DNA of 64,000 nucleotides, from NCBI GenBank assembly GCA_030433355.1, contig JAUIMG010000009.1, positions 48,995 through 112,994 of the forward strand, in the 5' to 3' direction. Below the pieces are notes generated by a model that saw only the letters and a list, made by a program, of their open reading frames with translations, did not search any database and had not been told where the DNA came from. This stretch comes from Bacteroidia bacterium. GTDB taxonomy: Bacteria > Bacteroidota > Bacteroidia > Flavobacteriales_E > Vicingaceae. Every line of letters starts with the position of its first letter. Within the stretch, counting starts at the first letter, position 1. Positions 9,326 through 18,484 of the stretch are shown piece by piece. Made by a program: the position numbers and the translations under genes.

Positions 9326-9919
9326 TTATAGGATTTCTCTGTATTTTTTATTCCAAACTCGTAAAAACGACTTAATAAATAGCAATGTTACAAGAATACC
9401 ATTTTGAAACTGATAGAATGAAAAGACCATACAAAGAATCAACAAATTTATTAATAGGTATCTCAGAAAAAAGTGCTTAATGAATGAGCTATTATATACT
9501 CCTTTTTCTTTTCTTTCCAGTTCAATACAAAATTCTGCATAATGACTTAATGTGCAGCAGCACAGTATTATAGGTGAGATAACAGGGTTGAATATTTGAT
9601 ACGGGTCGGGATTTGTTAGTTCTATCATATCCAAACCATCAATGAATTTTATTACACCACTATATAGGCCGGGCATAAAGGCAATCATCATTAAAACAAC
9701 TATAGTAAACCCAATTTTATCAATTTCATCATTTTTCTCTTTGAAAAATAATATTAAAGCAAATACAGCCATGGAGGCGGTATCTAGCATAAACCAAAGA
9801 ATTAGTAAAACTGGGTTCCAATCAAAAAAAAGAACTCCAAAAACAAAAAAGAAATCCGATAATAAAGACCAAATGTCAAACTTGGCATTCCATCTTCTAA
9901 GATTTTGAAACAAATCCAT
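9326..9919 (-). CDS. Membrane protein of unknown function (possibly DUF6498-like)
   Basis: The protein has 197 residues and five to six hydrophobic segments. The first pair (residues ~18-60) reads WNPVLLILWFMLDTASMAVF, reminiscent of DUF6498-type membrane proteins. No transport or catalytic motif is visible. It overlaps the next upstream gene by 23 bases, so the two are probably co-transcribed. Confidence 0.6.
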   Translation of the reverse strand: MDLFQNLRRWNAKFDIWSLLSDFFFVFGVLFFDWNPVLLILWFMLDTASMAVFALILFFKEKNDEIDKIGFTIVVLMMIAFMPGLYSGVIKFIDGLDMIELTNPDPYQIFNPVISPIILCCCTLSHYAEFCIELERKEKGVYNSSFIKHFFLRYLLINLLILCMVFSFYQFQNGILVTLLFIKSFLRVWNKKYREIL

Positions 9920-10565
9920 TTAATAGTTCTTGAATCTTAGAATTGTTCTTCTCCCAAAGCTTTTGACTTGTCCATGTTGTAAATTGTACTGAGCCTATTT
10001 CATTTGAGAAATAGTAGGTATCAAAGATGAATGAAATATCTGAAAAAGTAGTTTTCATTACTCCCCTTAATATTGGGGTTTCATTTACTGTAATATACTC
10101 TAGTTGGATTATTTCTGCCTCCGATCCGGCATTTTCTTCCATAGTATTCTTAGCTATTTTAAAAAGATTCTCTTTAGAAATTTCCGTTTCTTCCGAAATT
10201 ACAATACACCAAGCATCAAATTCTTTGCATTCGAAAGCAAATTCGGCCTCATCATTTAAAGATGCAGGAGGAACTCTTTTCCATTTACTTTCATCATAAT
10301 TAATAATAAACTGATTATTTTTATTTGTTACTTTCTTTTTTGCTGATAAAGGCGCTGATAATTTTTTATCAACACTATCTATATCTAACTCTACTTTTAA
10401 ATAATCTAGTAGGTTTTCTTGAGGCATAGCATCTAAAATTTCATAAGCCCATGTGCCATTATTGTAGATATATATTGTATCACCATATTCTGTTATGGCT
10501 TTTGTTTGAGAGAAAAGTAAACTGATTTGTGAAAATAAAAATAGGGTAGGTAGTAGCTTTTTCAT
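9897..10565 (-). CDS. Secreted protein of unknown function
   Basis: The signal peptide MKKLLPTLFLFSQISLLFSQ is followed by a short motif (TKAITEYGDTIYIYNNGTWAYE) common at the start of small Bacteroidota secreted proteins. A ~130-residue mixed alpha/beta domain ending GFVSKS makes up the rest. The family was not identified. Two Cys residues (in FECKEFDAWCIVI) could form a disulfide. The gene lies 21 bases after the TPR gene and overlaps the membrane protein after it. Confidence 0.6.
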   Translation of the reverse strand: MKKLLPTLFLFSQISLLFSQTKAITEYGDTIYIYNNGTWAYEILDAMPQENLLDYLKVELDIDSVDKKLSAPLSAKKKVTNKNNQFIINYDESKWKRVPPASLNDEAEFAFECKEFDAWCIVISEETEISKENLFKIAKNTMEENAGSEAEIIQLEYITVNETPILRGVMKTTFSDISFIFDTYYFSNEIGSVQFTTWTSQKLWEKNNSKIQELLNGFVSKS

Positions 10566-10586
10566 TTTATTACTTAGGTTAAAGAT

Positions 10587-11792
10587 TTAATTTTTTATTA
10601 AAGTATCAATATCAAAATGCTTTATTTGCTTCAATTCTGAAATACGATGTTTAGAGTAATCCTGAAACACAACATCTCCTGTATCATTTGCTTCCAAGTA
10701 TTTTTGATAATAATCAATAGCAGTTTTTTTATCTTCATAATAGATATCATAATTGCGTGCTAAATGATATAAAAGTATTTTGTCTTTTGAGCTATTGTAT
10801 GCTGCTTTATAAGCTCTAATAGCATCTCCATATAATCCTTGTTCTTCATAGCTTACCGCAAGATTAGTGTAATAAGTAGATAGGTTTTCTGAAATTCCTT
10901 CCCCTATTGCTCTTTCAAAGGAAAGGGTACTTTTTTTGTTTTCTCCTATGGCTTTGTATGCTAGCCCTAGATAGTAATAAATTATTTCTGACGCTTGGTT
11001 TAATTTAACTACTGAGTTTAGAGTTGAAATACTCTTATAAAATTGCTCTTGATGAAAATAAGAGATACCCATCATCTTTTTCAAATAAATAGAAGTGTCG
11101 CTTTGCAATTCAATTATTTTGATTGAGTTTCTGATCGTCGCTTCATATCTTCTTTGTTTATAGCTAGATTTTGCCATCCCTAGAAGTATTTTTAGGTTAG
11201 AAGTATCCATCCTATTTCCAATTTCAAGTAAGCTATCTGCCTTTGAAAATAATTTAAGTTCTATATACAGATTGCTTAACTCTCCAATTGCTTCAATATC
11301 TCTTGAATTATTTGCAATTGCTTTTGTGTAATAAATTAATGCTGTTTTTACTTGACCGTCTTTAATTGCTAAATCCCCAATATTCTTTTGATAGTAGGAA
11401 TTAGTTGTATCAATATATTCTATTTTTTTCAAAGTTTCTATAGCCAATTTGTAATTTGACTCTTTGGTGTAAATATTTGCTAATTGATTTAGAGCGTTTA
11501 GATTGGAAGAGTCACTTGATACAATGGTTTTATATTGCATTTTAGCCTCTTTTAGCCTTCCAATTTTCAAATTGCAATATGCTACATCCCTCAAATAATT
11601 TATATTTAATGAGTCGGATTTATAGCAGAAATGAAACTCTTTGATTGCTTTTTCAAATTGGTAGTTCAGCATTAGTTCTTTTGCTTTATTGCAAGTTTGA
11701 ATCCTTTTAGAATCTAATTTGTTTACTTGACCATTTAAATTTGTTACAAATAAAATTCCAATAGCTATAATGATATGTTTATACAATTTCAT
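10587..11792 (-). CDS. Secreted tetratricopeptide (TPR) repeat protein
   Basis: Translation from the ATG at 11792 gives a normal signal peptide (MKLYKHIIIAIGILFVTNLNGQ); the in-frame ATG at 11819 would add nine residues before it. The rest of the ~400-residue protein is helical, with roughly ten TPR units (for example LNALNQLANIYTKESNYKLA and IEAIGELSNLYIELKLFSKA). TPR arrays are protein-protein scaffolds; the partner is unknown. It begins a three-gene run with the two unknown genes downstream. Confidence 0.8.
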   Translation of the reverse strand: MKLYKHIIIAIGILFVTNLNGQVNKLDSKRIQTCNKAKELMLNYQFEKAIKEFHFCYKSDSLNINYLRDVAYCNLKIGRLKEAKMQYKTIVSSDSSNLNALNQLANIYTKESNYKLAIETLKKIEYIDTTNSYYQKNIGDLAIKDGQVKTALIYYTKAIANNSRDIEAIGELSNLYIELKLFSKADSLLEIGNRMDTSNLKILLGMAKSSYKQRRYEATIRNSIKIIELQSDTSIYLKKMMGISYFHQEQFYKSISTLNSVVKLNQASEIIYYYLGLAYKAIGENKKSTLSFERAIGEGISENLSTYYTNLAVSYEEQGLYGDAIRAYKAAYNSSKDKILLYHLARNYDIYYEDKKTAIDYYQKYLEANDTGDVVFQDYSKHRISELKQIKHFDIDTLIKN

Positions 11793-11842
11793 CATGATGC
11801 AAAATACATTAAATTTCATTTTGTTAATTTCAATATTGTTTT

Positions 11843-11870
11843 AAAAAAAAGCCACACTAAAGTGTGGCTT
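11843..11870 (-). terminator. Intrinsic terminator of the 11967..13550 gene
   Basis: A perfect stem GCCACACT / AGTGTGGC (11851-11858, 11861-11868) is followed on the minus strand by eight T residues. It has the same core as the terminator at 121-144. Confidence 0.85.
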
Positions 11871-11966
11871 TAAAATTTTTTTATAAAACAGAAATTCAGA
11901 AAAAAAGCTATAGATATTGTTTCCAATTTATGCCTTCTCATTTTATTGAATCTTCTAAAACTATTC

Positions 11967-13550
11967 TTAATTGCCTTTAAATCTCAATCTTGCAAATCGA
12001 TGTGTTTTCTTATTTTCTCCAAACAATATCATTTCATCTTCTGATATTTGGTCGCACACTTTCGGTCGAGTCCAAATTTCAGTTTCCCCTTTTGTAAAAA
12101 GAGCTTCTCTCTCTTGAGCTCCGTTCATATCCATGGAAACTAAGACAACCAAAGACTCTTTTCCCCTTTTCATATTATACACCTTACCAGAACCATTATA
12201 AAAAAGGTTTTTAGGGTGGTCATTAAAAACGAAATATAATTTATCGTCTACCACAGCTAAAGTATATGAAGAGAAGTATCCATTATCATTGGAAGTAATT
12301 TGTTTTTTTGCAATTTTTTCCGTCCATTCAATATTTCCTTCGGGGTCAACATTAATAACTATAATATCATTGTAGTGATAGGTATATGTAGTTCTAGTGT
12401 TCCCATTGGCATCTGTATAAGTGTTAACTACCACATAATATTGTTCACCTACCAATACAGCTCCACCATCTTCTCTAAGTATAATTTCATCTAATTCATA
12501 TCTATAGAGTTCTGCATCTTTACCTTTCGCATCTTTCTTTTTCGTCTTTTTCTCTTCTTTTTCCGTCATGTTCTGCGTAATAAAATCTAAGCTAAACTCT
12601 TCAAAACTTCTATTTACTATTTGTTCTGATTCCGTATCTAGTTTAAGATAATAACTACCATCAATACTATAGAGACCTTTTTTAGAATAAAAACCTGCAC
12701 AAACTATATTTTTATCATCATCAATAGTAATCTGCATATCCGTTAAAAACTTGCCTTCTATTTCTATAGAATATTTTTTCAATCTAGTTCCATTTTCATA
12801 ATAACTCATTATCTGAAAATTGTGATTAACCTCTTTTCTGACTCTTTCATCTTTTTCTTTATATAAAAGACCTAGAATGTGAATGTTTCCATCATTGTCT
12901 ACTTTAATATTACTAGTAGAATACAAATCTGATTTATAGGGGGATATGATAGTTTTTTCCCATAATTTATTCATGTCGCCATCTAAGACGGTAACGTCAA
13001 ATCTTTCATTATCATCTTTTTCTTTTGTCGGAATAGTGGAGTAAATCAAAATTTTGGAATCATCTCTGGAAATTCTAAGACTAAAATCATTTGATAGCAT
13101 TTTTTTTCTTCCTTCAAATCGAAAGCTTGCAATTCTTGTTCTTTTACCTCTAGGAGAAAGTGACTTTTTATCTATTTCCTGAACATAAAGAGAGTTTTGA
13201 TCTGTTTTCTTGTCATAATAATCTGTGAATAAGAATAATTTTTCGTTAAAGTGGATTATGTATTTTAGACCATAATCATTTTTATTGTACTCCAAGTTGA
13301 TTCCTTGAGAATGGGTCTTCACCATATTCTTGTCAAAGTGCTCTATAAAGTTATTTATCTTACCTTTTCTATCATATTTTAAGACATAAACACCTGATTC
13401 GTCATGGCCAATGATATTATTGAGAGTTGCTGTTTTTGATTCTTTTATTTCTGGTCCCCATTTTATTTCCACTTTATCTGATTTCTTTTGTGAAAAAGTT
13501 GATTGGAATATTAGAATAGTTAAAAAAAGGAATGTTAGTGATTTTTTCAT
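11967..13550 (-). CDS. Large secreted protein of unknown function
   Basis: The 527-residue protein starts with a signal peptide (MKKSLTFLFLTILIFQSTFS). The mature part is strand-rich with repeated blocks of the type 'VLDGDMNKLWEKTI' and 'VNVDPEGNIEWTEKIAKKQ', suggesting a beta-propeller-like fold with D-x-x-G-N turns. There is a low-complexity Lys/Glu segment around residues 325-345 (EKEEKKTKKKDAKGKDAE). No T9SS sorting domain is present, so it is probably periplasmic or outer-membrane associated. It is a single-gene unit with its own terminator. Confidence 0.65.
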   Translation of the reverse strand: MKKSLTFLFLTILIFQSTFSQKKSDKVEIKWGPEIKESKTATLNNIIGHDESGVYVLKYDRKGKINNFIEHFDKNMVKTHSQGINLEYNKNDYGLKYIIHFNEKLFLFTDYYDKKTDQNSLYVQEIDKKSLSPRGKRTRIASFRFEGRKKMLSNDFSLRISRDDSKILIYSTIPTKEKDDNERFDVTVLDGDMNKLWEKTIISPYKSDLYSTSNIKVDNDGNIHILGLLYKEKDERVRKEVNHNFQIMSYYENGTRLKKYSIEIEGKFLTDMQITIDDDKNIVCAGFYSKKGLYSIDGSYYLKLDTESEQIVNRSFEEFSLDFITQNMTEKEEKKTKKKDAKGKDAELYRYELDEIILREDGGAVLVGEQYYVVVNTYTDANGNTRTTYTYHYNDIIVINVDPEGNIEWTEKIAKKQITSNDNGYFSSYTLAVVDDKLYFVFNDHPKNLFYNGSGKVYNMKRGKESLVVLVSMDMNGAQEREALFTKGETEIWTRPKVCDQISEDEMILFGENKKTHRFARLRFKGN

Positions 13551-13727
13551 AATAGTTACTTAATGGCTTTAAAAGGATGTTTTTCTTTAAAGTTTTAATT
13601 TAGAATTGAAGAAAATGAGTAATAATTGACATTTTCAAGAATACACAATAATGAGCTATAGGACAAAATTAATTTAGCCTAAGTCCTTTGATCTTATATG
13701 CAGAGAAGGTAAAAGTTATTAAACAAT

Positions 13728-13751
13728 AAAGCCACGCATTAGCGTGGCTTT
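13728..13751 (-). terminator. Intrinsic terminator of ndk
   Basis: A perfect stem AAAGCCACGC / GCGTGGCTTT with an ATTA loop lies 21 bases past the ndk stop. The core is a variant of the GCCACACT hairpin used at 121 and 11851. Confidence 0.85.
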
Positions 13752-13771
13752 AAAATTCTGTTAAAATAATC

Positions 13772-14191
13772 TTAATGTCTTTCTAAAGAAGAAAAGAAGA
13801 AATTGCCTTCAATGGCTGCATTTTCATCACTATCAGATCCATGAATAGCATTTGCCGAGATGGATTCTGCATATAGCTTTCTTATTGTTCCTTCTGCAGC
13901 TTCTTCCGGATTAGTTGCTCCAATAAGTGTTCTAAAGTCAGTAACAGCATTTTCTTTTTCTAAGATAGCAGCAACAATGGGTCCACCAGACATATAGTCA
14001 ACTAATTCACCGTAAAATGGTCTTTCTTTATGTACTTCATAAAATGCACCTGCATTTTCTTTACTCAATTGAGTATACTTCATCGCTACAATTTTGAAAC
14101 CTGCAGCATTTATCTTGTCTAAAATAGCACCTATGTAGTTTTTTTCAACTGCATCTGGCTTAATCATAGTAAAAGTTCTGTTTCCTGACAT
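13772..14191 (-). CDS. ndk: Nucleoside diphosphate kinase
   Basis: The enzyme transfers the gamma-phosphate of ATP to NDPs through a phospho-histidine. It has 139 residues, the usual size. The N-terminal [12 protein letters not shown] and the active-site motif NAIHGSD with catalytic H117 are intact. The gene stands alone, with a likely -7 box at 14219-14226 and a terminator downstream. Confidence 0.97.
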   Translation of the reverse strand: MSGNRTFTMIKPDAVEKNYIGAILDKINAAGFKIVAMKYTQLSKENAGAFYEVHKERPFYGELVDYMSGGPIVAAILEKENAVTDFRTLIGATNPEEAAEGTIRKLYAESISANAIHGSDSDENAAIEGNFFFSSLERH

Positions 14192-14218
14192 TCTTTTTTG
14201 GCTTTATATTTTGGAGTG

Positions 14219-14226
14219 CAAAAGTA
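14219..14226 (-). promoter_or_regulatory. Probable -7 box of ndk
   Basis: The minus-strand TACTTTTG (plus CAAAAGTA) fits TAnnTTTG and lies 28 bases before the ndk start. No clear TTG occurs at the -33 position, so the call rests on the -7 box alone. Confidence 0.4.
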
Positions 14227-14275
14227 AGCAAGCTTCCATGCTTTCTAAAAATTAGTTTTATTTTTTTAATAAAGT

Positions 14276-15442
14276 TTACTCAACTACCTCAATGCAATCC
14301 GCTACTAGTTTAGCTCGCTTTCTTAATTCTTCCATATCCGAATTTAATTCATCATAAGCCAAAGCAATACCCATTCTTCTATATGGTCTTGTGTTTGGTT
14401 TTCCAAATATTTTAAAATCTGTTTTCGAATACTTCCCTGCATCTTCAAAGCCTGAATAATTAGGCCAATCATTGCTTTCTTTCTTTGCCAAAATAACAGC
14501 GTTAGCTCCGTTTTTTAATGGAGTTATATCAGGAATTGGTATTCCAAGTATGGCTCTTAAATGCAATTCAAATTCATTAAAGTTTTGAGTCCCAGCAAGT
14601 GTAACCATTCCTGTATCATGAGGTCTAGGAGATAGTTCAGAAAAATAGACTCCTTTTTCGGATAAAAAGAACTCTACTCCCCAAAGACCTTCTCCAGTTA
14701 AAGCTGCTGTTACTTTTTTAGCCATTTCTTGAGCATCTTTAAGTTGCTCCTTACTAATGGAGGCAGGTTGCCAACTTTCTTGATAATCACCTCTTTCTTG
14801 ACGGTGTCCAATAGGAGGACAAAATAGAGTAGGGCCTTCCTTTTGAGTTACTGTTAATAATGTTATTTCAGAGTCAAATGGAATAAATTCTTCCACAATA
14901 ACTTCTAGCTTATCACCTCGAGAACCATCTATAGCGTATTGCCAAGCGTAATCTACTTCATCAAAACTTTTTATAGTTGATTGCCCTTTACCTGAAGATG
15001 ACATTAACGGTTTTACAACACATGGTAAACCTACATTTTTCACGGCTTCTCTTAACTCCTCAACATTATTTGCATATTCGTATTTAGCCGTTTTTAATCC
15101 GAGGTCTTTAGCAGCTAAATCTCTAATTGCCTTTCTATCCATGGTATAGTTTACTGCCTTAGCAGATGGAACTACTTTAATTCCAGCTTTTTCAAATTCA
15201 AAGAGCTTTTCCGTTCTAATAGCTTCAATTTCAGGTATAATATAATCTGGTTTATGTCTATCAATTAGCTCTTGTAAAGCTTCACCATCTAACATGTCTA
15301 TTACTTCTGATTGATTGCTAACTTGCATTGCAGGAGCATTTCTGTATTTGTCTACTGCTATAACTTGGTGTCCATAGCGTTTAGCACTTATTGTAAACTC
15401 TTTACCTAACTCCCCTGAACCTAAGAGTAAAAATGTTTTCAT
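14276..15442 (-). CDS. purT: Formate-dependent phosphoribosylglycinamide formyltransferase
   Basis: This ATP-grasp enzyme makes formyl-GAR from GAR, formate and ATP in purine synthesis. The start at 15442 ([16 protein letters not shown]) is chosen over an upstream TTG (15475) because the Rossmann-like first strand begins there and homologues start this way; the protein is then 388 residues. Visible landmarks are the nucleotide loop [14 protein letters not shown], the metal-binding region [27 protein letters not shown] (split around residue 260) and the C-terminal RMGIALAYD. It is divergent from the CoA-binding protein gene. Confidence 0.95.
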   Translation of the reverse strand: MKTFLLLGSGELGKEFTISAKRYGHQVIAVDKYRNAPAMQVSNQSEVIDMLDGEALQELIDRHKPDYIIPEIEAIRTEKLFEFEKAGIKVVPSAKAVNYTMDRKAIRDLAAKDLGLKTAKYEYANNVEELREAVKNVGLPCVVKPLMSSSGKGQSTIKSFDEVDYAWQYAIDGSRGDKLEVIVEEFIPFDSEITLLTVTQKEGPTLFCPPIGHRQERGDYQESWQPASISKEQLKDAQEMAKKVTAALTGEGLWGVEFFLSEKGVYFSELSPRPHDTGMVTLAGTQNFNEFELHLRAILGIPIPDITPLKNGANAVILAKKESNDWPNYSGFEDAGKYSKTDFKIFGKPNTRPYRRMGIALAYDELNSDMEELRKRAKLVADCIEVVE

Positions 15443-15477
15443 GATAAAAGTTGATTTTTCAATAATGGCTTTCAAAG

Positions 15478-15505
15478 TTGCTTAAAAAATTGGGTATTAC
15501 CTTTG
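15478..15505 (+). promoter_or_regulatory. Promoter of the CoA-binding protein gene, apparently leaderless
   Basis: TACCTTTG (15498-15505) is a perfect -7 box with TTG at 15478-15480, 17 bases upstream. The ATG follows only four bases after the box, at 15510, so the transcript should start at or within a few bases of the start codon. Confidence 0.55.
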
Positions 15506-15509
15506 CGAT

Positions 15510-15872
15510 ATGAAAAAAAAGACGCTTGTTTTAGGTGCCTCTAACAATCCATCTCGCTACTCTTACATGGCGGTTAAAAAGCTTGATGAAAAAGGTCACC
15601 CTGTCGTTCCAATTGGAATCAAAAAAGGAAATATTTTGGGGCATGAAATACAGCCTTATGAGCATGTTTACCAAGATGTAGATACGATAACATTGTATTT
15701 AGGACCTTCTAATCAAATCGAATACTATGATTATATTTTAAGTCAGAAACCCAAAAGAGTAATCTTTAATCCGGGTACTTATAATGAGGATTTAATTTCT
15801 AAACTAAAGGAGAATGACATTGAAACTATAGATGCTTGCACTTTAGTGATGCTTTCTGCAGGAACCTATTAA
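15510..15872 (+). CDS. CoA-binding domain protein (YccU-like)
   Basis: The 120-residue protein consists of one Rossmann-type CoA-binding domain, starting VLGASNNPSRYSYMAVKKL and containing VVPIGIKKG and VIFNPGTYNEDL. Members of this family resemble the CoA-binding domain of succinyl-CoA synthetase alpha but lack a catalytic domain; the cellular role is not established. It is transcribed alone, convergent with the Lon-N-like gene two bases away. Confidence 0.85.
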   Translation: MKKKTLVLGASNNPSRYSYMAVKKLDEKGHPVVPIGIKKGNILGHEIQPYEHVYQDVDTITLYLGPSNQIEYYDYILSQKPKRVIFNPGTYNEDLISKLKENDIETIDACTLVMLSAGTY

Positions 15873-15873
15873 T

Positions 15874-16452
15874 CTAATTAAGGTGAAATTTTTGCTGTAA
15901 TAAAGCTTCTTGTTCTCTTATTTTAACTAGGAACTTTAACTCATTTAAAAGAAAATTATTCATCTCCTCTATACTTGTAAGAGATATTAATTTGTTTTTA
16001 TTTTCTGTAGATAATCCAAGTCTATTAGCAATATAAAATATTGATTCACTATGTTCTTTAATTACTCTTTTACCACTATGTTTAAGGTAATTATTAAAGT
16101 ATTGAATAACAGCATGTGTCGATTGGATAGGCAATTCAACTATAGTACCTTCAATTGCAGAATACAGTTTATTAGGATAATTTTCTATAAAATTTTCTAC
16201 TTTAATTATAGAAGATCCTTTAACAATTACATCAACAGTTTCATCGGGAAATTCATTCACAATTTTATCAATATAAACTAAAGTGCCGAAATCTGCTAAG
16301 CCATATTTGTCTTTGTAAACTATAGTAAACTCTCCACCTTCTTTGAAGTCCTTAAATAGTTGTCTATACCTAGGTTCAAACAAATGCAAGGCTACCGATT
16401 CTTCTGGCAACACTACAATATTTAGCGGGAAAACTGCGTACATATTATCCAT
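15874..16452 (-). CDS. LON peptidase substrate-binding domain protein
   Basis: The protein starts at the ATG at 16452 (MDNMYAVFPLNIVVLPEE); a TTG one codon earlier is unlikely. Residues 4-190 match the N-terminal substrate-recognition domain of Lon (PLNIVVLPEESVALHLFEPRYRQLF) without the ATPase and protease domains. Such stand-alone proteins are widespread and of uncertain function, perhaps adaptors. No operon partner is apparent. Confidence 0.85.
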   Translation of the reverse strand: MDNMYAVFPLNIVVLPEESVALHLFEPRYRQLFKDFKEGGEFTIVYKDKYGLADFGTLVYIDKIVNEFPDETVDVIVKGSSIIKVENFIENYPNKLYSAIEGTIVELPIQSTHAVIQYFNNYLKHSGKRVIKEHSESIFYIANRLGLSTENKNKLISLTSIEEMNNFLLNELKFLVKIREQEALLQQKFHLN

Positions 16453-16560
16453 CAATTATATAAACCTTATTTTGAGTTCAATGTTCAAAAAAATAAATAG
16501 AATTTAATGAACCTCCAAAATAAAAAAATGTTTGAAGCATGTCTAATTTAGCATCGCCAT

Positions 16561-17169
16561 ATGATAGCAAGAAGTAAAAGAAGAATTCATTTAACCCATC
16601 ATTATTACTCAAGGAAAGGTTTATATACTTTTTTAAGAAAGAATATTTTCAAACTAATACTTAGTATATTAGTTTTCGTTGGTTTAGTTTATTTAGCTAA
16701 ATGGCTGTTACCCGATCTTACCACTCTTGGTTCTGAATGGATTGCTCAATTTTCTAATCTATCTATTTATATATTCTTTACCATCTCTGAAAGTTTTCTT
16801 TTGGGATTAATTCCACCTGATTTATTTATTATGTGGACTGAGAATGAACCTCACCCTTATGCTGCAGTATTACTTTTAGGAACGTTATCGTATATTGGAG
16901 GGGTTATCTCCTATGGAATAGGAAATAAAATTGGTCATTTTAAAAAAGTAGAAGCATTCCTGCAAAGGAAGTTTGCCAATCATATTACACAAATTAATAA
17001 ATGGGGAGCTATACTTATTGTTCTTGCAGCACTTTTTCCTTTGCCATTTTCTCCTGTTTCTATGACTGCCGGTTTGTTACGATATCCTTTCAAGTCTTTT
17101 GCTTTAGTTGGATTAACTAGGATATCAAGATTTTTAATTTATGCTTTCGTTCTCTTTCGACTTTTTTAG
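16561..17169 (+). CDS. VTT-domain (DedA/YqaA-like) membrane protein
   Basis: The 202-residue integral membrane protein has a basic N-terminus (MIARSKRRIHLTHHYYSRKG) and five hydrophobic segments. The VTT-type glycine-rich centre (LLGTLSYIGGVISYGIGNKIGHF) and the LFPLPFSPVSMTAGLLRYP segment resemble the conserved re-entrant motifs of DedA-family proteins, some of which flip undecaprenyl phosphate or phospholipids. The acidic and basic residues required in DedA proper are only partly conserved, so substrate assignment is open. The next gene starts 38 bases downstream. Confidence 0.75.
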   Translation: MIARSKRRIHLTHHYYSRKGLYTFLRKNIFKLILSILVFVGLVYLAKWLLPDLTTLGSEWIAQFSNLSIYIFFTISESFLLGLIPPDLFIMWTENEPHPYAAVLLLGTLSYIGGVISYGIGNKIGHFKKVEAFLQRKFANHITQINKWGAILIVLAALFPLPFSPVSMTAGLLRYPFKSFALVGLTRISRFLIYAFVLFRLF

Positions 17170-17207
17170 AAGAATTGATTATCTTTAGAGAAATCAATTG
17201 ACCAAAT

Positions 17208-17774
17208 TTGTCCAAGAAACTAAACCATTTAGAAGAATATTTGCAAAAAGGATACGATTCATTTAATCGTTTACCTGAAATTTATAGAAAGAATATTGGT
17301 TTAATAAACGAGCTTAAAATGCGTTCGAAAACCTTTATGGACGATATTTCAGATATTGAAGAAGGTGTTTCATTAGGAGATAAAAATCCTGATTCCAATT
17401 TAAACTTACTCTTAAAAAATATTTTAAGCTTCAACTCAAGTATTCAAGAGCAATCCAAGGAGTTTTCTTCTGTTTTTGGGAGTAGTATCGAATATTTTCA
17501 AAAAGCCATGGAAGCTTATAAAGAAGAGGAAAGAGGCTTGACTAAAATTTTGGAAGCAAGAAAAAAACTCATATTTACAGAGAAGATTCTTAACAAATTA
17601 ATTCAAAAAGTAAATAGCTTACAGCATATGAATAGTATTCTCTTTTCAATTCCAACTTTACTTAAAGACCAAGAAATGGAGTATAGATACGAGTTGAGAG
17701 CTTTACATACTACCATGGTTAGAGCAGAAGATAGGTGTAGATGGTTAATTAGGGAAATAGAAAGTTTGATATAA
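17208..17774 (+). CDS. Helical coiled-coil protein of unknown function (TTG start)
   Basis: The 188-residue frame opens with TTG (SKKLNHLEEYLQKG); the next Met is far inside, so TTG is the likely start. The sequence is almost entirely helical and charged, with heptad-like stretches (residues ~60-150) and an Arg-rich end (VRAEDRCRWLIREIESLI). There is no signal peptide or membrane segment. A terminator follows immediately. I do not recognise the family. Confidence 0.65.
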   Translation: MSKKLNHLEEYLQKGYDSFNRLPEIYRKNIGLINELKMRSKTFMDDISDIEEGVSLGDKNPDSNLNLLLKNILSFNSSIQEQSKEFSSVFGSSIEYFQKAMEAYKEEERGLTKILEARKKLIFTEKILNKLIQKVNSLQHMNSILFSIPTLLKDQEMEYRYELRALHTTMVRAEDRCRWLIREIESLI

Positions 17775-17776
17775 AA

Positions 17777-17810
17777 AAAGAGACCTACACAAATAAGCAG
17801 GCCTCTTTTC
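17777..17810. terminator. Bidirectional intrinsic terminator
   Basis: The stem AAAGAGACCT / AGGCCTCTTT (17777-17786 and 17799-17808, one mismatch) has flanking A and T runs between the convergent coiled-coil and cyclophilin genes. Confidence 0.75.
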
Positions 17811-17833
17811 TTACTATATAAATTCTGAATACA

Positions 17834-18430
17834 TTATTTCATCTCAGCAAATACTTTTGCTGCATCAAAATTCTTGGCTGCACTCCCTTTACGGATAATT
17901 TCTATACTTTTAATTATATCGCCTTTCTGAATTAAGTCCACAGTACCTTGACCTTCTACAACATAGCCAAAAACAGTATGTTTTCCGTTAAGCCAAGGAG
18001 TATCTTTATGTGTTATAAAAAACTGGCTTCCATTAGTTCCTGGTCCTGCATTAGCCATAGATAATGTTCCTGCTCGGTCGTGTTTTAAATCTGTTATCTC
18101 GTCCTTAAAAGCATAACCTGGACCACCCATTCCACTGCCCGTTGGATCTCCTCCTTGAATCATGAAATCTTGTATAACCCGATGGAATGTTAATCCATCA
18201 TAGTAGGGTTCACCCTTAGCCTTTGCAGTGTTTTCAATATCACCTTCAGCTAGGCCAACAAAATTAGCAACCGTTAATGGAGTTTTTTCTGGTGTTAATT
18301 TTATCAATATTGTTCCTTTGTTGGTAGACATTTTTGCATACAAACCGTCTTCTAACTTATCTTGAGAGTTGCAAGATATAGCAATGAAAGTTGCTATTAT
18401 TAGGCTAAAAATACTTGAGAGTTTTTTCAT
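17834..18430 (-). CDS. Cyclophilin-type peptidyl-prolyl isomerase, lipoprotein
   Basis: The enzyme catalyses cis-trans isomerisation of prolyl bonds and here acts in the envelope. It begins with a type II signal peptide whose lipobox is AISC (Cys 20). The cyclophilin core contains FHRVIQDFMIQGGDPTGSGMGG, the MANAGPGTNGSQFFITHKDTPWLNG substrate pocket (in two stretches) and HTVFGYVVEG. All catalytic-pocket residues expected for bacterial cyclophilins are present. It stands alone between convergent and same-strand genes, 55 bases after the peptidase gene. Confidence 0.93.
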   Translation of the reverse strand: MKKLSSIFSLIIATFIAISCNSQDKLEDGLYAKMSTNKGTILIKLTPEKTPLTVANFVGLAEGDIENTAKAKGEPYYDGLTFHRVIQDFMIQGGDPTGSGMGGPGYAFKDEITDLKHDRAGTLSMANAGPGTNGSQFFITHKDTPWLNGKHTVFGYVVEGQGTVDLIQKGDIIKSIEIIRKGSAAKNFDAAKVFAEMK

Positions 18431-18484
18431 TATTTATTATTTAATCATTTTGTATTTATACTTCGAAATTACCCAAATTCTATA

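Noticed and set aside
11843..13751. GCCAC hairpins as possible ends of a mobile element around the 11967 gene
   Set aside because: Each hairpin is followed by a T run in the direction of the adjacent gene end, so terminators explain them; there are no target-site duplications.
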